In this document: positions 19,552-29,722 of the stretch, in pieces
Numbering within the stretch: position 1 is the first letter of the stretch
How the letters are laid out: every line of letters begins with the position of its first letter
NCBI GenBank assembly: GCA_039621445.1
Contig: CP154955.1
Coordinates: 34,445,236 to 34,509,235 of the forward strand
Direction of reading: 5' to 3'
Length of the DNA: 64,000 nt
DNA from: Euglena gracilis
Lineage: Eukaryota; Euglenida; Euglenophyceae; Euglenales
Notes under the pieces: generated by a model
What the model saw: only the letters and a program-made list of their open reading frames with translations
Told to the model about the DNA's origin: nothing
Databases searched by the model: none
Translations under genes and position numbers: made by a program

Positions 19552-19561
19552 TCCCCCTCCC
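19552..19561 (-). promoter_or_regulatory. Polypurine tract of element B
   Basis: Minus-strand GGGAGGGGGA precedes the LTR start, identical to element A at 3014-3024. Confidence 0.75.
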
Positions 19562-19934
19562 AGGGCTCTGCCCGATTTCCCTTCTGGACCAGGCCAGTCG
19601 GGATGCCAGGCACAGTCCCAGGTTCAGGGAGAAAGTACCAGGATACCATGGTCTGGTTCCCAATTACGGTTACCGTGTTTGGAGCACAAAGCGCAAAAGA
19701 ATTCTGGCGCGCATGCTGTGCTTCGTGTGTCTTCTTACTTGACACCGTAGTGTTTTTGTGGTCTTGAATCTTCGCGATCAACGTGTTATCCACCAAACTT
19801 AAGGCGATTCCGCCATTGTATCTTGAAACGGTGTTGAACGCGATGATGAAGTGCGTATTCACGCTCGAGACTTCGCTCATTATGCGGGACTACGCCCATC
19901 TCAGCCGTAGCTGATTGTAGGAGACAGGAAACCC
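19562..19934 (-). other. 3' untranslated region of element B
   Basis: About 370 bp between the extra-gene stop and the polypurine tract. A 145-codon frame (19880-19443) crosses it into the LTR, but it has no recognisable motif and I do not call it a gene. Confidence 0.5.
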
Positions 19935-22900
19935 TCAACGTTTGCGGGTTTCCTTGAAGTACTCACCCACATGTGGGTCTTGTACCAAGGTCATTTCAGT
20001 TGGACGTAAGTCTAGGGTATCCTTGTCGGGATCATCCATGTTGATCCGTGGGATAACCCAACTTTTGACGTCTTGTATTTCCTTGGGCAGTTCGGTTTTG
20101 AGCATTTCTGCTCGCTTGTGGAGGTACATCTGCAAGTTTTCCCAGAAAACTCTCGGAAAAGTTGCAGGCCATATGTAATAGTTCCATCTTGGATGGTTTG
20201 CTGGTACCTGTGGTGGCATTCCAGGCAGAGCGTTGAAATCAACGTTATGCGCGCGGGATGCACAGGCACAGCGGGTTAAGTGTGGTTTCAGAATGGTTCC
20301 AACCCATTCTGAGTAATGTTCGTAACCATGTCGTTCAGGTGGATAGTCGGGCAATAACCATCGTTGTGTGGTTTCAGAAACCGTTGAAGGCTTTGTAAAG
20401 AGTGGGTAAATGACTCGTTTCCAGTCATCATCATTGCAGAGTAAGGGCAATCGTGCTTTTGTACATTCCACAGCAAGTCTGATTCCGCCGGAATCAGTTT
20501 GGAAGTCATAGGCGATTCCGCCGCGGTCAAAAGCCTCAGCTTTCTTGAAGCTTTTGTGTTGGTACATTTGTCGTTTTGTTTTGTAAAAATTAAGGAAATC
20601 TTCCAGAACGTCCTCGCTTCCGGGTACGATCTTGAGTTTTCCGCCATCTGCGGGCAAACATATGTCTGCCCGTAGGCAGTTGACACAGAAAACTGGTACG
20701 TCACGGTCTCTGTCCTCTTCCGACCAACGGAAGTTGTTCAGTTTTCTCCAGGCGATGATGCAGTCACCGCAAATCAAAGCGGCTGTATTTGGAACGAATT
20801 CGTTGTGGTGAAAATTTTTTCGTTTGTTGTCCGCATAACAAACATGCACAGCTGGCATGCTGTTACGAATGTTGTGACAAACAGTACAGAGCCAGGTTGT
20901 TTGACCATTCGGTCTATTGTCAAACAGGAATGTTTCTCCAAGGTATTGGGCAAACACTCTTGGTGATCTGGCATTGTAGAATCGCCAAATATGGCGAACA
21001 TAGTAGTTGTACTTCTGTTCATTGAAAAACAATGGTTCAATCCACTTGTTCAACAAAATACTGCGTTCGCGGGCAGATTGTATCATGGCAATGCGTTCTT
21101 CGACGCTTGGCAGGTTGGAGATAATGTCTTCTTGCCAAAGGGTGGCATTATCGTCCACCGGCATGTTTTCCTCTTGCGAGGTCTCAGACGTTGTATCTTG
21201 TCGAGTTCTACCTCGGAGGGTAGAAGTGACCCGGCTTCTCCCGGCCACTTCGGTATATGTTGGTGCTGGTGTGGTAGCAGCTAGGGTCTTCGCCCGCTTT
21301 CCTGATTTGCTACCACTCCCAGGTGGAGGTGGTTTTGGTTCGTTGGGTCGTTCAGCGGGTTTGCACGGTTCTGCCGGCTGTGGTTTAGCCTTAGGCTTAC
21401 TGCCTTTTTCTTTCCGCTGTGGCGGAAGGGGGCGTTCCGCAGGCGACTTTGGAGCAGGTTTGACCGCTGGTGTGGTGGTAGGTGGTACGTCAGGAACCGT
21501 CGGTACCACCTGTTCAGGTGTATGTACCACTACGGGTGTTGTGTCATGTGGTGGCGTTTGTTCGACCGTAGTCGATTCGGTTGTTGTCACCACTTCGGGT
21601 GTTTGGACATCAGGGGTAGAGCTGGCCGCGTCTGCTGCCAGTGCTGTGGTGGAAGCCGTAGCTTCTTGTGTTGGTTGTTCGCCAAGTCCCGTGTCACGGA
21701 GACTTCGCGTTGAAGAGGAAGACCTCGATCGCACCATTGCAACAATCGAGGCTACGCCACTTCGGACGCTTCCAAGGACGCGTTCTGCAGCGCGCCCAAC
21801 TTGTGGTGGTATGAGTATAAAGTCGTCGGGGTCTTGGTATCTGGTTATGCCTTCTCGTTGTTGTCTTGTGATCAGTTCGCGAAATGCGATTATCTCAGCA
21901 TCAGTTACTTCCTGTCCAGCTTCCGCATGTGCGGAAGTAGGTGGAACCACTTCTGTCGAAGGCGCTGCGGCCGTTGTGGAATCTGCAGGCACTTCGGCCA
22001 TTGTAAATTCTGCAGGCGCGTCAGGTTCCGCGTCTGGCAATGGTGTTTGTGAACGTGTTTGAGCAGGCGTTGTAGCTGGCACTTCGGCCCTTAGAGCGTG
22101 TTGTACGCCGGCATCTTCGGGTTCAGACTCCACAGATGTGGAGGAAACGGAGCGTGTACTGTGTTCATTGTCTGTCCGTTCTTCCATTTCCTCATCGCTG
22201 GATGACCCAGAAGAAGAAACGGACGAAGAGTCTGAAGAGTGTACGGGATTGTGTTCCACAGACATTGTAGGTGTAGGTGGAGGTTGTGGCAAACGTTCTT
22301 CCGAACGTTTGGTTGCAGGCTTCGCTGCTGCTTTGGCTGTTGACGTTGTAGATGATGCAGCCGTTGGAGGTTGTTCAACTGCAGACTGCGCTGCTTCGGA
22401 CTCCGCCGGCTGAGCTTCAGGGAGTTTTATACGTGGTCGCAGACGGAAATTTTGCCATCCGACAAATTTGTTTCCTCCCGATCCGCGAGGAAGCCAGTCC
22501 AGTATTGGGATGGCCAACCCATCCTTATTTGTACGTCTGCCTTTGAAAAATGGGGCAAAGTCCTCCCTTCTGAGGGTTTCGCCAAACAGGCGTTTGATGT
22601 ACTTCCGTTTTCCGTCTTCGTCCCATTCAGGTCGAAGAGGGAGGTATTCTTGTGGGAGTTGTTGTTTTGGGTTGAATAAATTGTAGATTTCCAGAGCATA
22701 GGACACCCATGCTCTCCATTGGAACGTCTGCATGTGCAGAAGCATTTGGCGGTGCTTTCGTCTGGCGTATCCGATTTCCCTGACTTCGAGGGGATTGTGG
22801 CAGATGTGTCCAAGTAGTCTTCGTTGTTGTTGGGCCTCCGCCCATTCACGTTGGTGGGGCTGCGCCCTTTGTGCGTTTGGGCGGTCGGTTGTCCGACCGC

Positions 22901-23627
22901 GCACGCCAAAGCCCCAGAAGTCCACGGGGAACTTGTGGTGGCAGTGGGTGCACCAAAGCACGAATTTTTGTGGGTATGTCAGGTCGATTCCGACCACTTG
23001 CAAATGGGGGCCGTAGTGTTCGTTGAGGAAGATTTGGTAGTTGTAACAGAACATTTCGTGTGTCACCAATTGTATGTCCTTAGGAAGTGGGAATACTTCC
23101 CATTGTATGCCTTGTGGTCCGATTTCTCGGATATTGTCGAACATTGTCTTCAGTGCGTCAAGGGATGATTCCCATCCGTATTGTAACTTTGGATGTGGCA
23201 AGTAGTGCGCTTGGCTGGCGGGCATTGCAAATGAACCGAAGTTCATGCAATGGAATCCGAGCCAAAAAAGTAGTTGCCAGAAACCCGGCAAATTGTCGAT
23301 GCCATCCTGGCTTTCGTAACAGGAAATTGTACCGTCGAAGAAAAAGCCACGGGCTTTTTCCTTGTAGAGTTTGACCGTGTTGTGATGTACTTCAGGAGCA
23401 ACAACCCAAGGGTGTTGTTCCTCGTAGTACTTGTGCATAATTGTATCACATCCGTCTGAGATCCAGAACAGATGGTCAATCATAAATTGTACGTCCAGGT
23501 CGTAACCTGGTTGTGAGCCTTCGCTCTTTCCTTTGCCTTTCTGGCCTTTTGTCCTTTTGCGGCTTCGCGCTCTTGTTCGTTCCAACGGTATGCACCGTCT
23601 TTTCGGTATGCTCGTGTTTTTCTCCAC
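19935..23627 (-). CDS. Element B extra gene, main ORF (1230 codons)
   Basis: The ORF has two globular domains joined by a long Thr/Pro/Ser/Glu-rich linker. The N-terminal domain (residues about 45-400) has LPGFWQLLFWLGFHC, YPQKFVLWCTHCH, PVDFWGFGVRGR and RAWVSYALEIYNLF. The C-terminal domain (about 800-1230) has LNKWIEPLFF, YNARSPRVFAQYLGE, WLCTVCHN, VHVC, CGDC, VPVFCVNCLR, DSGGIRLAVE, PPERHG, PPQVPANHPRWNYYIWPAT and FWENLQ. The same order occurs in element A. CxxC pairs suggest zinc. No transmembrane or signal segment is seen. The gene lies in the sense orientation in the 3' part of the element. I do not know its function. Confidence 0.8.
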   Translation of the reverse strand: MEKNTSIPKRRCIPLERTRARSRKRTKGQKGKGKSEGSQPGYDLDVQFMIDHLFWISDGCDTIMHKYYEEQHPWVVAPEVHHNTVKLYKEKARGFFFDGTISCYESQDGIDNLPGFWQLLFWLGFHCMNFGSFAMPASQAHYLPHPKLQYGWESSLDALKTMFDNIREIGPQGIQWEVFPLPKDIQLVTHEMFCYNYQIFLNEHYGPHLQVVGIDLTYPQKFVLWCTHCHHKFPVDFWGFGVRGRTTDRPNAQRAQPHQREWAEAQQQRRLLGHICHNPLEVREIGYARRKHRQMLLHMQTFQWRAWVSYALEIYNLFNPKQQLPQEYLPLRPEWDEDGKRKYIKRLFGETLRREDFAPFFKGRRTNKDGLAIPILDWLPRGSGGNKFVGWQNFRLRPRIKLPEAQPAESEAAQSAVEQPPTAASSTTSTAKAAAKPATKRSEERLPQPPPTPTMSVEHNPVHSSDSSSVSSSGSSSDEEMEERTDNEHSTRSVSSTSVESEPEDAGVQHALRAEVPATTPAQTRSQTPLPDAEPDAPAEFTMAEVPADSTTAAAPSTEVVPPTSAHAEAGQEVTDAEIIAFRELITRQQREGITRYQDPDDFILIPPQVGRAAERVLGSVRSGVASIVAMVRSRSSSSTRSLRDTGLGEQPTQEATASTTALAADAASSTPDVQTPEVVTTTESTTVEQTPPHDTTPVVVHTPEQVVPTVPDVPPTTTPAVKPAPKSPAERPLPPQRKEKGSKPKAKPQPAEPCKPAERPNEPKPPPPGSGSKSGKRAKTLAATTPAPTYTEVAGRSRVTSTLRGRTRQDTTSETSQEENMPVDDNATLWQEDIISNLPSVEERIAMIQSARERSILLNKWIEPLFFNEQKYNYYVRHIWRFYNARSPRVFAQYLGETFLFDNRPNGQTTWLCTVCHNIRNSMPAVHVCYADNKRKNFHHNEFVPNTAALICGDCIIAWRKLNNFRWSEEDRDRDVPVFCVNCLRADICLPADGGKLKIVPGSEDVLEDFLNFYKTKRQMYQHKSFKKAEAFDRGGIAYDFQTDSGGIRLAVECTKARLPLLCNDDDWKRVIYPLFTKPSTVSETTQRWLLPDYPPERHGYEHYSEWVGTILKPHLTRCACASRAHNVDFNALPGMPPQVPANHPRWNYYIWPATFPRVFWENLQMYLHKRAEMLKTELPKEIQDVKSWVIPRINMDDPDKDTLDLRPTEMTLVQDPHVGEYFKETRKR

Positions 23628-24378
23628 ATTGTAACAGTTACACCTGCGGTGTAGTGTCCAGGAATGTCACAGGGCTTGTCTGGTCGCATTTGGTGATAGA
23701 TTTCTTGTAAGGATCGTTGAACGTTGGACGGGATCGGCAGGTCATCATTGTCCTGACGATCACGTTGCGCCTGCGCGCTTTGTGGATCGTCGTCCAAACG
23801 ACGACGTTGTGTGTCTGGCGTTGGACGTGTTTGTGGTGGTGTTGCAAACTCCGGTCCACGCGGACGTTTGCGCGCGTCAACGTTGTATTGTTTTGCTGGG
23901 GCCGTCAAATGTTGTAGAGCTTCCTTGTAAGTGGCGCGTTGTGCTGGCGACTCAAACCTGGGTTGACCCGAGAAAGGTTGTCCCGGTTCAACAGGTGGTT
24001 GTGTCTGTCCAGCCGAAGCCGGTTGTGAAGGTGTTGTGACAGGAGGTGGTCGAACAGGAATTGTAGATTGTGCGGGTACTTTTGCACGTGCCGACTGCGC
24101 GGCTTGAGCAGGGGTCCTGTTCTTTGTATAGGTGTAGGTTGGTTTGAACCTGCTGCGGATGCGGCAGGCGGTGTAGATGTTGATTGTGCAGTCGAAACTG
24201 CTTGTACCGGTTTTGTTTGTGGTGCCGGAGTAGATTGAGCTACTGGCGGCACAAGATTCGTCGCCGAAGCAAGTTGTTCCATTGGACCAGGTGGATGTGG
24301 TGGTGCATTCACACGCAAAACTTCAGGTAGTGCCCAGGTGGGTATACCCAAAATTTTGGAATTTTGGACCAATGCCAT
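23480..24378 (-). pseudogene. Element B extra gene, N-terminal part, frameshifted
   Basis: Protein-like sequence continues upstream of the main ORF in two other frames: 24378 to about 24110, then about 24110 to 23520. It is rich in Pro, Gln and Thr, and its last part (MWRKTRAYRKDGAYRWNEQE) is charged. Two single-base shifts separate the three segments, so the original gene was about 1480 codons. The left start is close to the gap and the true beginning may be missing. Confidence 0.5.
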
Positions 24379-24393
24379 CCATTATCACTCCTT

Positions 24394-24406
24394 NNNNNNN
24401 NNNNNN
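24394..24406. other. Assembly gap (13 N)
   Basis: Thirteen N bases. Sequence on the left is element B. Sequence on the right is unrelated. Confidence 1.
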
Positions 24407-24506
24407 TGCAGGGAGGGCAAACGCCTCCAACTTCGTTTATCTCCTTCTGGTTGAAGGGACGGACACGCACCAAGACACGAACATTGTCATTGTGAGCTTT
24501 GACCAT
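24407..24506 (-). CDS. Kinesin motor-like N-terminal exon, cut by the gap
   Basis: From ATG at 24506 (context ACCATGG) the frame reads NVRVLVRVRPFNQKEI, the first strand of a kinesin motor domain. A possible splice acceptor (cttcag) lies nine bases upstream of the ATG. The frame reaches the gap 100 bases later; a donor is possible after NQKEINE. Kinesins are microtubule motors. The rest of the motor (P-loop, switch regions) is not in the window. It could be a true host exon or a captured fragment. Confidence 0.5.
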
Positions 24507-24815
24507 GGTGCAAACCTGAAGGATCACAGCATTGGAAACCTTTCGGAGGTTTGGGGAAATTTTTGGAGGAACATTTTGGAATGACCATTTTGGCCCATTT
24601 CGGAATAAGGCCCACTTCTGGCTGTTTTCTATGAAGTCTTATTATTATTTTTTATTCTACATTTTCATTATTCTACTTTTTTTTAAAACATTTTTATGCT
24701 TTAAAGAAATTTTAAAGTATTTTTATAGTGCTTTTAAAACCTATTTTCAGGGCCCGACGCCTGTCTTGAAAATCGACTGACATAAACGGGTTTTAGCAGG
24801 GGTGCCGTTCCAGAC
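24507..24815. other. AT-rich stretch without a gene
   Basis: Contains a strongly AT-rich run at about 24630-24740. I see no gene or repeat that I can name. Confidence 0.5.
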
Positions 24816-24929
24816 ACAAATTGTGGCTGAGCCCAGATTTCAGCCTGAAAACGTGTTCAGGAGGGGGCCCCCGAAGGGGGCCCCCTGAACACGTTTTCAG
24901 GCTGAAATCTGGGCTCAGCCACAATTTGT
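24816..24929. repeat. 114-bp near-perfect palindrome
   Basis: Two arms of about 52 bp, beginning acaaattgtggctgagccca and ending with its complement, fold around GGGGGCCCCC-gaa-GGGGGCCCCC. The only clear break is three extra bases on the left arm. It would form a long hairpin next to a terminal inverted repeat. Confidence 0.85.
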
Positions 24930-25037
24930 TTAAAACGTGTTCAGAGCCCGCCAAATGCCTGCCCTGAAATTCGTGGTCATGATTCACGCAAAGGGTCAAA
25001 ACGGGAATTTGTGAAATTCGGACCCAAAAAACGGCGC

Positions 25038-25182
25038 CCTAATGGAAAACGTGCCTGACCACAGATCCCTTAATGGAAAACGTGTCATTGCCATAAATGC
25101 CTTAATGGAAAACGTGCCTGAACACAGATGCCTTAATGGAAAACGTGTCATTGCCACAAATGCCCTCATGGAAAACGTGTCA
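25038..25182 (+). repeat. 31-32-bp tandem array (left)
   Basis: Five units carry ccttaatggaaaacgtg. Alternating units have tcattg or cctgac before ccacagatg, giving a 63-bp higher-order period. Confidence 0.85.
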
Positions 25183-25234
25183 CCCCCCCTTTTCTTTCTT
25201 TCTTTTTTTCTCTTTTTTTTGCAGCCCTCCCACT

Positions 25235-25490
25235 ATGGCTAAACGCACAGCAAACATTGTGAATGGTCTTTTGCCACCTCCCCCTGGGACGGAACTGTTC
25301 CTGGCTGCTCTCGCGGCATACCAGCAAGATGCCAAGAAACCGAAGGTTGACCCCCTTCATGGCACCTTGTTGGCACAAGGCAGTCGGGAACTTTGTCCGT
25401 TTCAGGGATCGTTCGGCAACCTCGTTTCATACATACGTGAATGCCGTTGCTCGGGCATTCCTCAAAACAGCGCCCGAGGGAGTTGTTTTT
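25235..25490 (+). pseudogene. Small ORF inside the inverted-repeat element
   Basis: An ATG at 25235 (MAKRTANIVNGLLPPPP) follows a polypyrimidine tract and a cag that could be a splice acceptor. The first about 48 codons are in one frame. Beyond about 25375 another frame looks more coding (AVGNFVRFRDRSATSFHTYV, VARAFLKTAPEG). The reading is cut at 25496 by a foldback element. A related stretch (VARVLRTTPE) occurs in the element at 53384-54448. No known family recognised; it may be a transposase remnant. Confidence 0.35.
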
Positions 25491-25495
25491 TGGGT

Positions 25496-25876
25496 GTTAT
25501 CGCACGACATACCCCCCCCCCTTTTGGTTATCGCACGACGCCCTTTTTTTGGGTTATTATGGGGTTATTGAAGGTGTAGGGTTAGGTGCGCACATGGCCA
25601 CGTTGCGCTACATGGCCACGTTGCGCTACATGGCCATGTTGCGCAATATGGGGTTATTTGAAGGAGTAGGGTTAGGTGCGCACATGGCCACGTTGCGCTA
25701 CATGGCCACGTTCCGCTACATGGCCATGTAGCGCAACGTGGCCATGTAGCGCAACGTGGCCATGTAGCGCAACCTGGCATGTGCGCACCTAACCCTACTC
25801 CTCAAAATAACCCCATAAGACCAAAAGTAAGGCGTCGCGCGATAACCAAAAGGGGGGGGGTATGTCGTGCGATAAC
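25496..25876. mobile_element. Foldback element 1
   Basis: The outer arms gttatcgcacgacatacc and ggtatgtcgtgcgataac enclose further paired blocks (C and G runs, then gtagggttaggtgcgcac). The centre holds copies of the 18-bp unit atggccacgttgcgctac in both orientations. The whole 381 bp can fold on itself. Confidence 0.75.
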
Positions 25877-26130
25877 AAATAAGTACCGTTTTTTGTGTAA
25901 AGCTCGTCGTCTTCCGTGACGTCTAACACTCCCTGTCGCATTGCTCAAAGGCAACCTCTGGCTGTTTCTTGCGTTGTAGAGTACCCCCCTAGACCTACCT
26001 AGTCTAGTCTACCCCCCCCCCCTTTATTTGCCCCCCCCCCCCTTTATTGAGCATTTGGGTCCGGGGAAATTTTTTTTCATGCGCCGAAGGCGCCGAACTT
26101 TTTTTTGCCCTCTTCCTAAAGAAATTTTTG

Positions 26131-26565
26131 GGTACTTATCTGTTATCGTACGACGGACCCCCCCCCCTTCGGTTATGGTACGACACCCTTTTTTTGGGTT
26201 TTTTAGGGTTAATTAAAGGAGTAGGGTTAGGTGCGCACATGCACGTTTGCGCTACATGGCCACGTTGCGCTACATGGCCACGTTGCGCTACATGGCCATG
26301 CGCTACGTGGCCATGTAGCACAACATGGCCATTAGCGCACCTAACCCTACTCCTTCAATAACCCCATAATAGCGCTACATGGCCATGTTGCGCTAAACGG
26401 CCATGTAGCGCAACGTGGCAATGTAGCGCAACATGGCCATGTAGCGCACTGTAGCATGAGCGCACCTAACCCTACTCCTTCAATAACCCCATAATAACCC
26501 AGAAAAAGGGTGTCGTACCATAACCGAAAGGGGGGGGGTCCGTCGTACGATAACAGATAAGTACC
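26131..26565. mobile_element. Foldback element 2
   Basis: Arms ggtacttatctgttatcg and cgataacagataagtacc enclose C/G runs, gtagggttaggtgcgcac and 18-bp units like those of foldback 1. It is 435 bp and a diverged copy of the same family. Confidence 0.78.
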
Positions 26566-26745
26566 AATTTTTGACCCCCCCCTCATTTGACCCCCCCCCT
26601 TACTTGAGCATTTGGGGGGTCCATTGGCGTGGTCCGTGGGTGTGCTGAAATAAAGGGGGGGTCTAGTCTAGACCTACCTGATCTAGGGTTGAGGACCACC
26701 CGGCCTCTCAACCTGTCGCCGAATTTCATGACAACGATTTTTTGA

Positions 26746-26905
26746 TTGCCACAGATGCCCTAATGGAAAGCGTGCCTGACCACAGATGCCTTAATGGAAA
26801 ACGGGTCATTGCCACAGATGCCTTAATGGAAAACGTGCTTAACCACAGATGCCTTAATGGAAAACGTGTCATTGCCACAAATGCCCTCATGGAAAACGTG
26901 TTCAT
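26746..26905 (+). repeat. 31-32-bp tandem array (right)
   Basis: Five units of the same type and orientation as 25038-25182, with point differences. Confidence 0.85.
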
Positions 26906-27044
26906 GACCACGAATTTCAGGGCAGGCATTTGGCGGGCTGAACACGGTTTTTTAAAAAAACACTCAAAAATGTGTCTTTTTGGAGGTTCTGTTTCGCTGT
27001 CCGACCACCACTGAATTTTTCTCAGTCGGTTATTGAAGGAAGGG

Positions 27045-27110
27045 TCAGGGTTAGGGAGAGGTTAGGGTTAGTTAGGGTCAGGGTTAGAGTTAGGGTTGGG
27101 TTGGGGCGGC
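27045..27110 (+). repeat. Degenerate TTAGGG-like tract
   Basis: Repeats of gggttag/gggtcag with TTAGGG cores over about 65 bp. It resembles an old interstitial telomeric tract. Confidence 0.55.
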
Positions 27111-28080
27111 GGTCAGATAGCGAAACAGTGCCTTTTTGGAAATCGACAAAAAAATGGCACATTTTTTTCCGGTCAAATCAGGGAAATGGTCATTTTTTTG
27201 AAGCTGTCGTTTTTTTAATCCTGTTGATGAGATTGCTGGGGCAAAGCTCAAGTTTTCGATTTTTGAACAAATGTTCAAGTAAAATTCGGATTTTGGCACC
27301 AGAAATCATGAGTATTCGGCAGTTTTGTCCAAAAGAGTCCTTTTCTCCTGAAATCCTCGATGACGTTTTTTTTTGTGTTTTAAAAATTGATTTTTAGATA
27401 CTCGGGGGAGCACGCTGTGGCCAGCCGTGTGATTCACTGGAAAATGAGACAAAGCGAATTCCTCGATAGTCTCCTTGAAATCCTTGGGGTGTGTCCATGT
27501 TTGGCCATTTTTGGCCATTCTTGGGCATTTTAAACCAAAATTTGTCCTTATTGCCAGTTTTGGAATTTTTTTTGGCCAATTTCAACCATTTTTGGCCGAT
27601 TTGGGTCATTTCATGGTCATGTTCAACGATTTCTCACCAATAGAAACCATGTTTGGGCGAAGATTTGAAACCATGTCTGGGGACCCGAACCGGCGTCTGG
27701 GGGACCCAAAATAAAAAGTGCCAGAGGCTGTCCAAAAGGGTTTGTAGACATGTGGTACTCATATCTGAGCAGTTTTCTGGGGGTCTTAGGCAGAAATTGG
27801 GCATTTTCCTTTCCTCAAATTTTGGGGAATTTCTGAAATAGAATACCATGCAGCATGGCAGAAATCTGATGCCATCTGCTGAAAGTTGAGTAAACTGGTA
27901 ACTCACGTGACCCCACAGTTTTCCCAATCCTCCCAGATACCAGATACCAAGGCTTTGCAACCGCGATTGGAAGTGTTTTTATCTCGCCCTTGAAAATTGA
28001 CCCCAAGTGTGTGCCTTCAAAGAGCCAGTTCTCGGGTCGCCGACATCCGCTTTTCTGAACCCCCACATCCACAAAGCTCC
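27111..28080. other. No gene seen
   Basis: T-rich and A-rich non-coding sequence with short repeats of ttttggccat. No frame has coding character. Confidence 0.5.
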
Positions 28081-28264
28081 GACCAGTGGCACAGCCTACT
28101 GGATTTGACAGAGTTCGGGGAAGGTGCTATGTACAGATGAGGAAAACCCATGCAAATTCTGGTGGCTTGAGCAGAGCGCAGAAGAGGGAGGCTCAGAACA
28201 GATGGAAAGTGCCTTCAAAGTTTCCGCGGGCACTGTTAGGGGTCGCCCCGCGGCGCGAATGTCA

Positions 28265-28830
28265 GTAAGAGTCGAATGAGGACTGCTGGCTTGGGCTGCC
28301 CATCATTGACGATGAAAAGCAGAAATTACAAGGCTGCTCAGCACCGCTGGACGGGAAGGGGACCACCTCATCTGCCGCCATCGAAACAACTTCACCGCTA
28401 GACACACGGCCGTTCAGGATGCAATTTTTACTCTTTTGTCCTCCACAGGCCAAGGTGTCCAAAAAAGAAGTCACGATCCCCAATGCTCCGGATGCCAACC
28501 TGCGCCCCGCTGATCTCCTACTATCGTGTTGGCAGGATGGCAAACCCACATCCCTGGACATCACAATCTGCCATGGTGGGCAAGTCCAAGAACAAAACAC
28601 CTCACGGGAACGATGGAGGTCCTTTTTACGGCGCAAAGAAACTGCCAAGCACTCCAAATGTGACGTCGCTTGTCAAAACGCCGGTTGGTCCTTCACAACC
28701 TTGGCAATGGGCACGTGGGGAGGCCAGGGCCCAGAGGCCGCCCGCCTGCTTGGCCGCATCATAAAAAGAGCCACTGCTTGGCAAGAAGGTGAAATCAGGG
28801 ACCTGAAACAGCCCGAACAAGGGTCTCCGG
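28265..28830 (+). pseudogene. LINE C-terminal fragment
   Basis: In order and across at least one frameshift: WLGLP, C-APLD-KG followed by DHLICRHRNNFTARHTAVQD, then RPADLLLSCWQDGKPTSLDI, KHSKC...GWSFTTLAMGTWGG and LLGRIIKRA. These are the hallmarks of the domain that ends many LINE polyproteins after the RT. The 5' side is lost and the fragment abuts an element A gag copy at about 28840. It may come from the same LINE class as the ORF at 1-603. Confidence 0.68.
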
Positions 28831-28839
28831 ACTCTAACC

Positions 28840-29516
28840 CTCTTGTGCGAGGAATGAGCCAACACCCCACACCTGGTATTGGTCATGTGTCGCATTCGTG
28901 CTCCTGCCAACCACCAATGGGTTCTGGAATACCAGATCATCCATCAAGTTCTCGGCGGGAAACCGGTCCACCGGGAGAATTTCACCACATTTTTCGTATT
29001 TCCCGCAGAAAAATGCGGCCACCCCTACACTTGGTGCGGGAAATCCTGCACAGGGTACACTTGGAGCGGAAAATCCGCGAAACGCGTTTGGTGTTTAGAA
29101 TTACCCGGACCCAAACCCCTGGAATACCACTGAGGGTCATCGGGTTACTCAGAGAGACTTCAAGGGCACCGTCGCAATCGCAAACAAGGTGAAACCCCAA
29201 TGGGACGGGGATACAACCACCTGGAGACAGTTTTTTCTGGACTGGGAGTACTACTGGGCACTAAAGGGACCCACCCAAGGCCCGAATCCCGAGGTAGTCA
29301 AGATGGAATTCATCGACTACCTACCAGGAGAGGAGCGAGAACGCGCACGCAATTTTGTGATACGTAATGGCGTATCATTTGATGACCTGGTTGAGCAATA
29401 CGATTCAACCAACTCAAGCTTGGTCACCAGGATTACCATGGAAAAGAAATGGCGACAATGCGCGCCATCGGATCTCAAGTGGAAATCCATTGACCTTTGG
29501 CATGCCAAATGGTTAG
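28840..29516 (+). pseudogene. Element A-type gag fragment, 5' half
   Basis: It matches A gag (about 16345-15693 inverted) with scattered differences. It includes EERERARNFVIRNGVSFDDL and SSLVTRITMEKKWRQ. The third internal stop of element A is absent here (TTWRQFF is open), so this copy shows that the A stops are secondary. It is interrupted by element C after 29516 and continues at 36341. Confidence 0.85.
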
Positions 29517-29722
29517 TGCGGACTATTTGCCTGACCGCTTACCTTACCAACTGCCGAACTGACTTTTGTATTCCTAATTTCAACTTTACCCCCGCAGACT
29601 GCTGGCTCTTGTGTTATGTCTTCAAGTTGATTTGTGATGACGTCTTTGGGACAATTGGGATTTCAAGAAAATTGGGAATCCGAGGATTTCAAGAAAAACA
29701 AAAGAATATTCTGAGACGTCCA
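29517..29722 (+). repeat. 5' LTR of element C
   Basis: It starts TGCGGACTATTTGCC and ends GAGACGTCCA. The left target copy GTTAG is at 29512-29516. No clear tRNA primer site follows. Confidence 0.93.

Larger units (their letters stand above)
19122..24393 (-). mobile_element. Element B: 3' part of a related Ty3/gypsy element
   Basis: From the gap leftward: the extra gene (about 24378-19935), a 3' untranslated stretch, polypurine tract (19561-19552) and 3' LTR (19551-19122). No gag or pol of B is present. They are lost beyond the 13-N gap or were never here. B sits inside A's 5' LTR, so it is the younger insertion. Confidence 0.78.
24931..26953 (+). mobile_element. DNA element with about 52-bp inverted ends and subterminal arrays
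   Basis: Sequence 24931-24982 (with aaacgtgttcagagcccgcc) is the inverse of 26902-26953. Inside lie arrays of a 31-32-bp unit with GGAAAACGTG at both ends, a short ORF and two foldback elements. The layout of terminal inverted repeats plus subterminal arrays fits a cut-and-paste DNA transposon. The superfamily is not recognised. A target duplication is not obvious. Confidence 0.55.

Noticed and set aside
19443-19880. 145-codon frame after the element B gene
   Set aside because: It crosses into the LTR, has no motif and is not conserved in element A.
21007-22062. Long plus-strand frame of 351 codons
   Set aside because: It is the antisense of the low-complexity linker of the element B gene.
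25494-25780. ORFs made of ATWPRC-type repeats
   Set aside because: They are translations of the 18-bp units inside the foldback elements.
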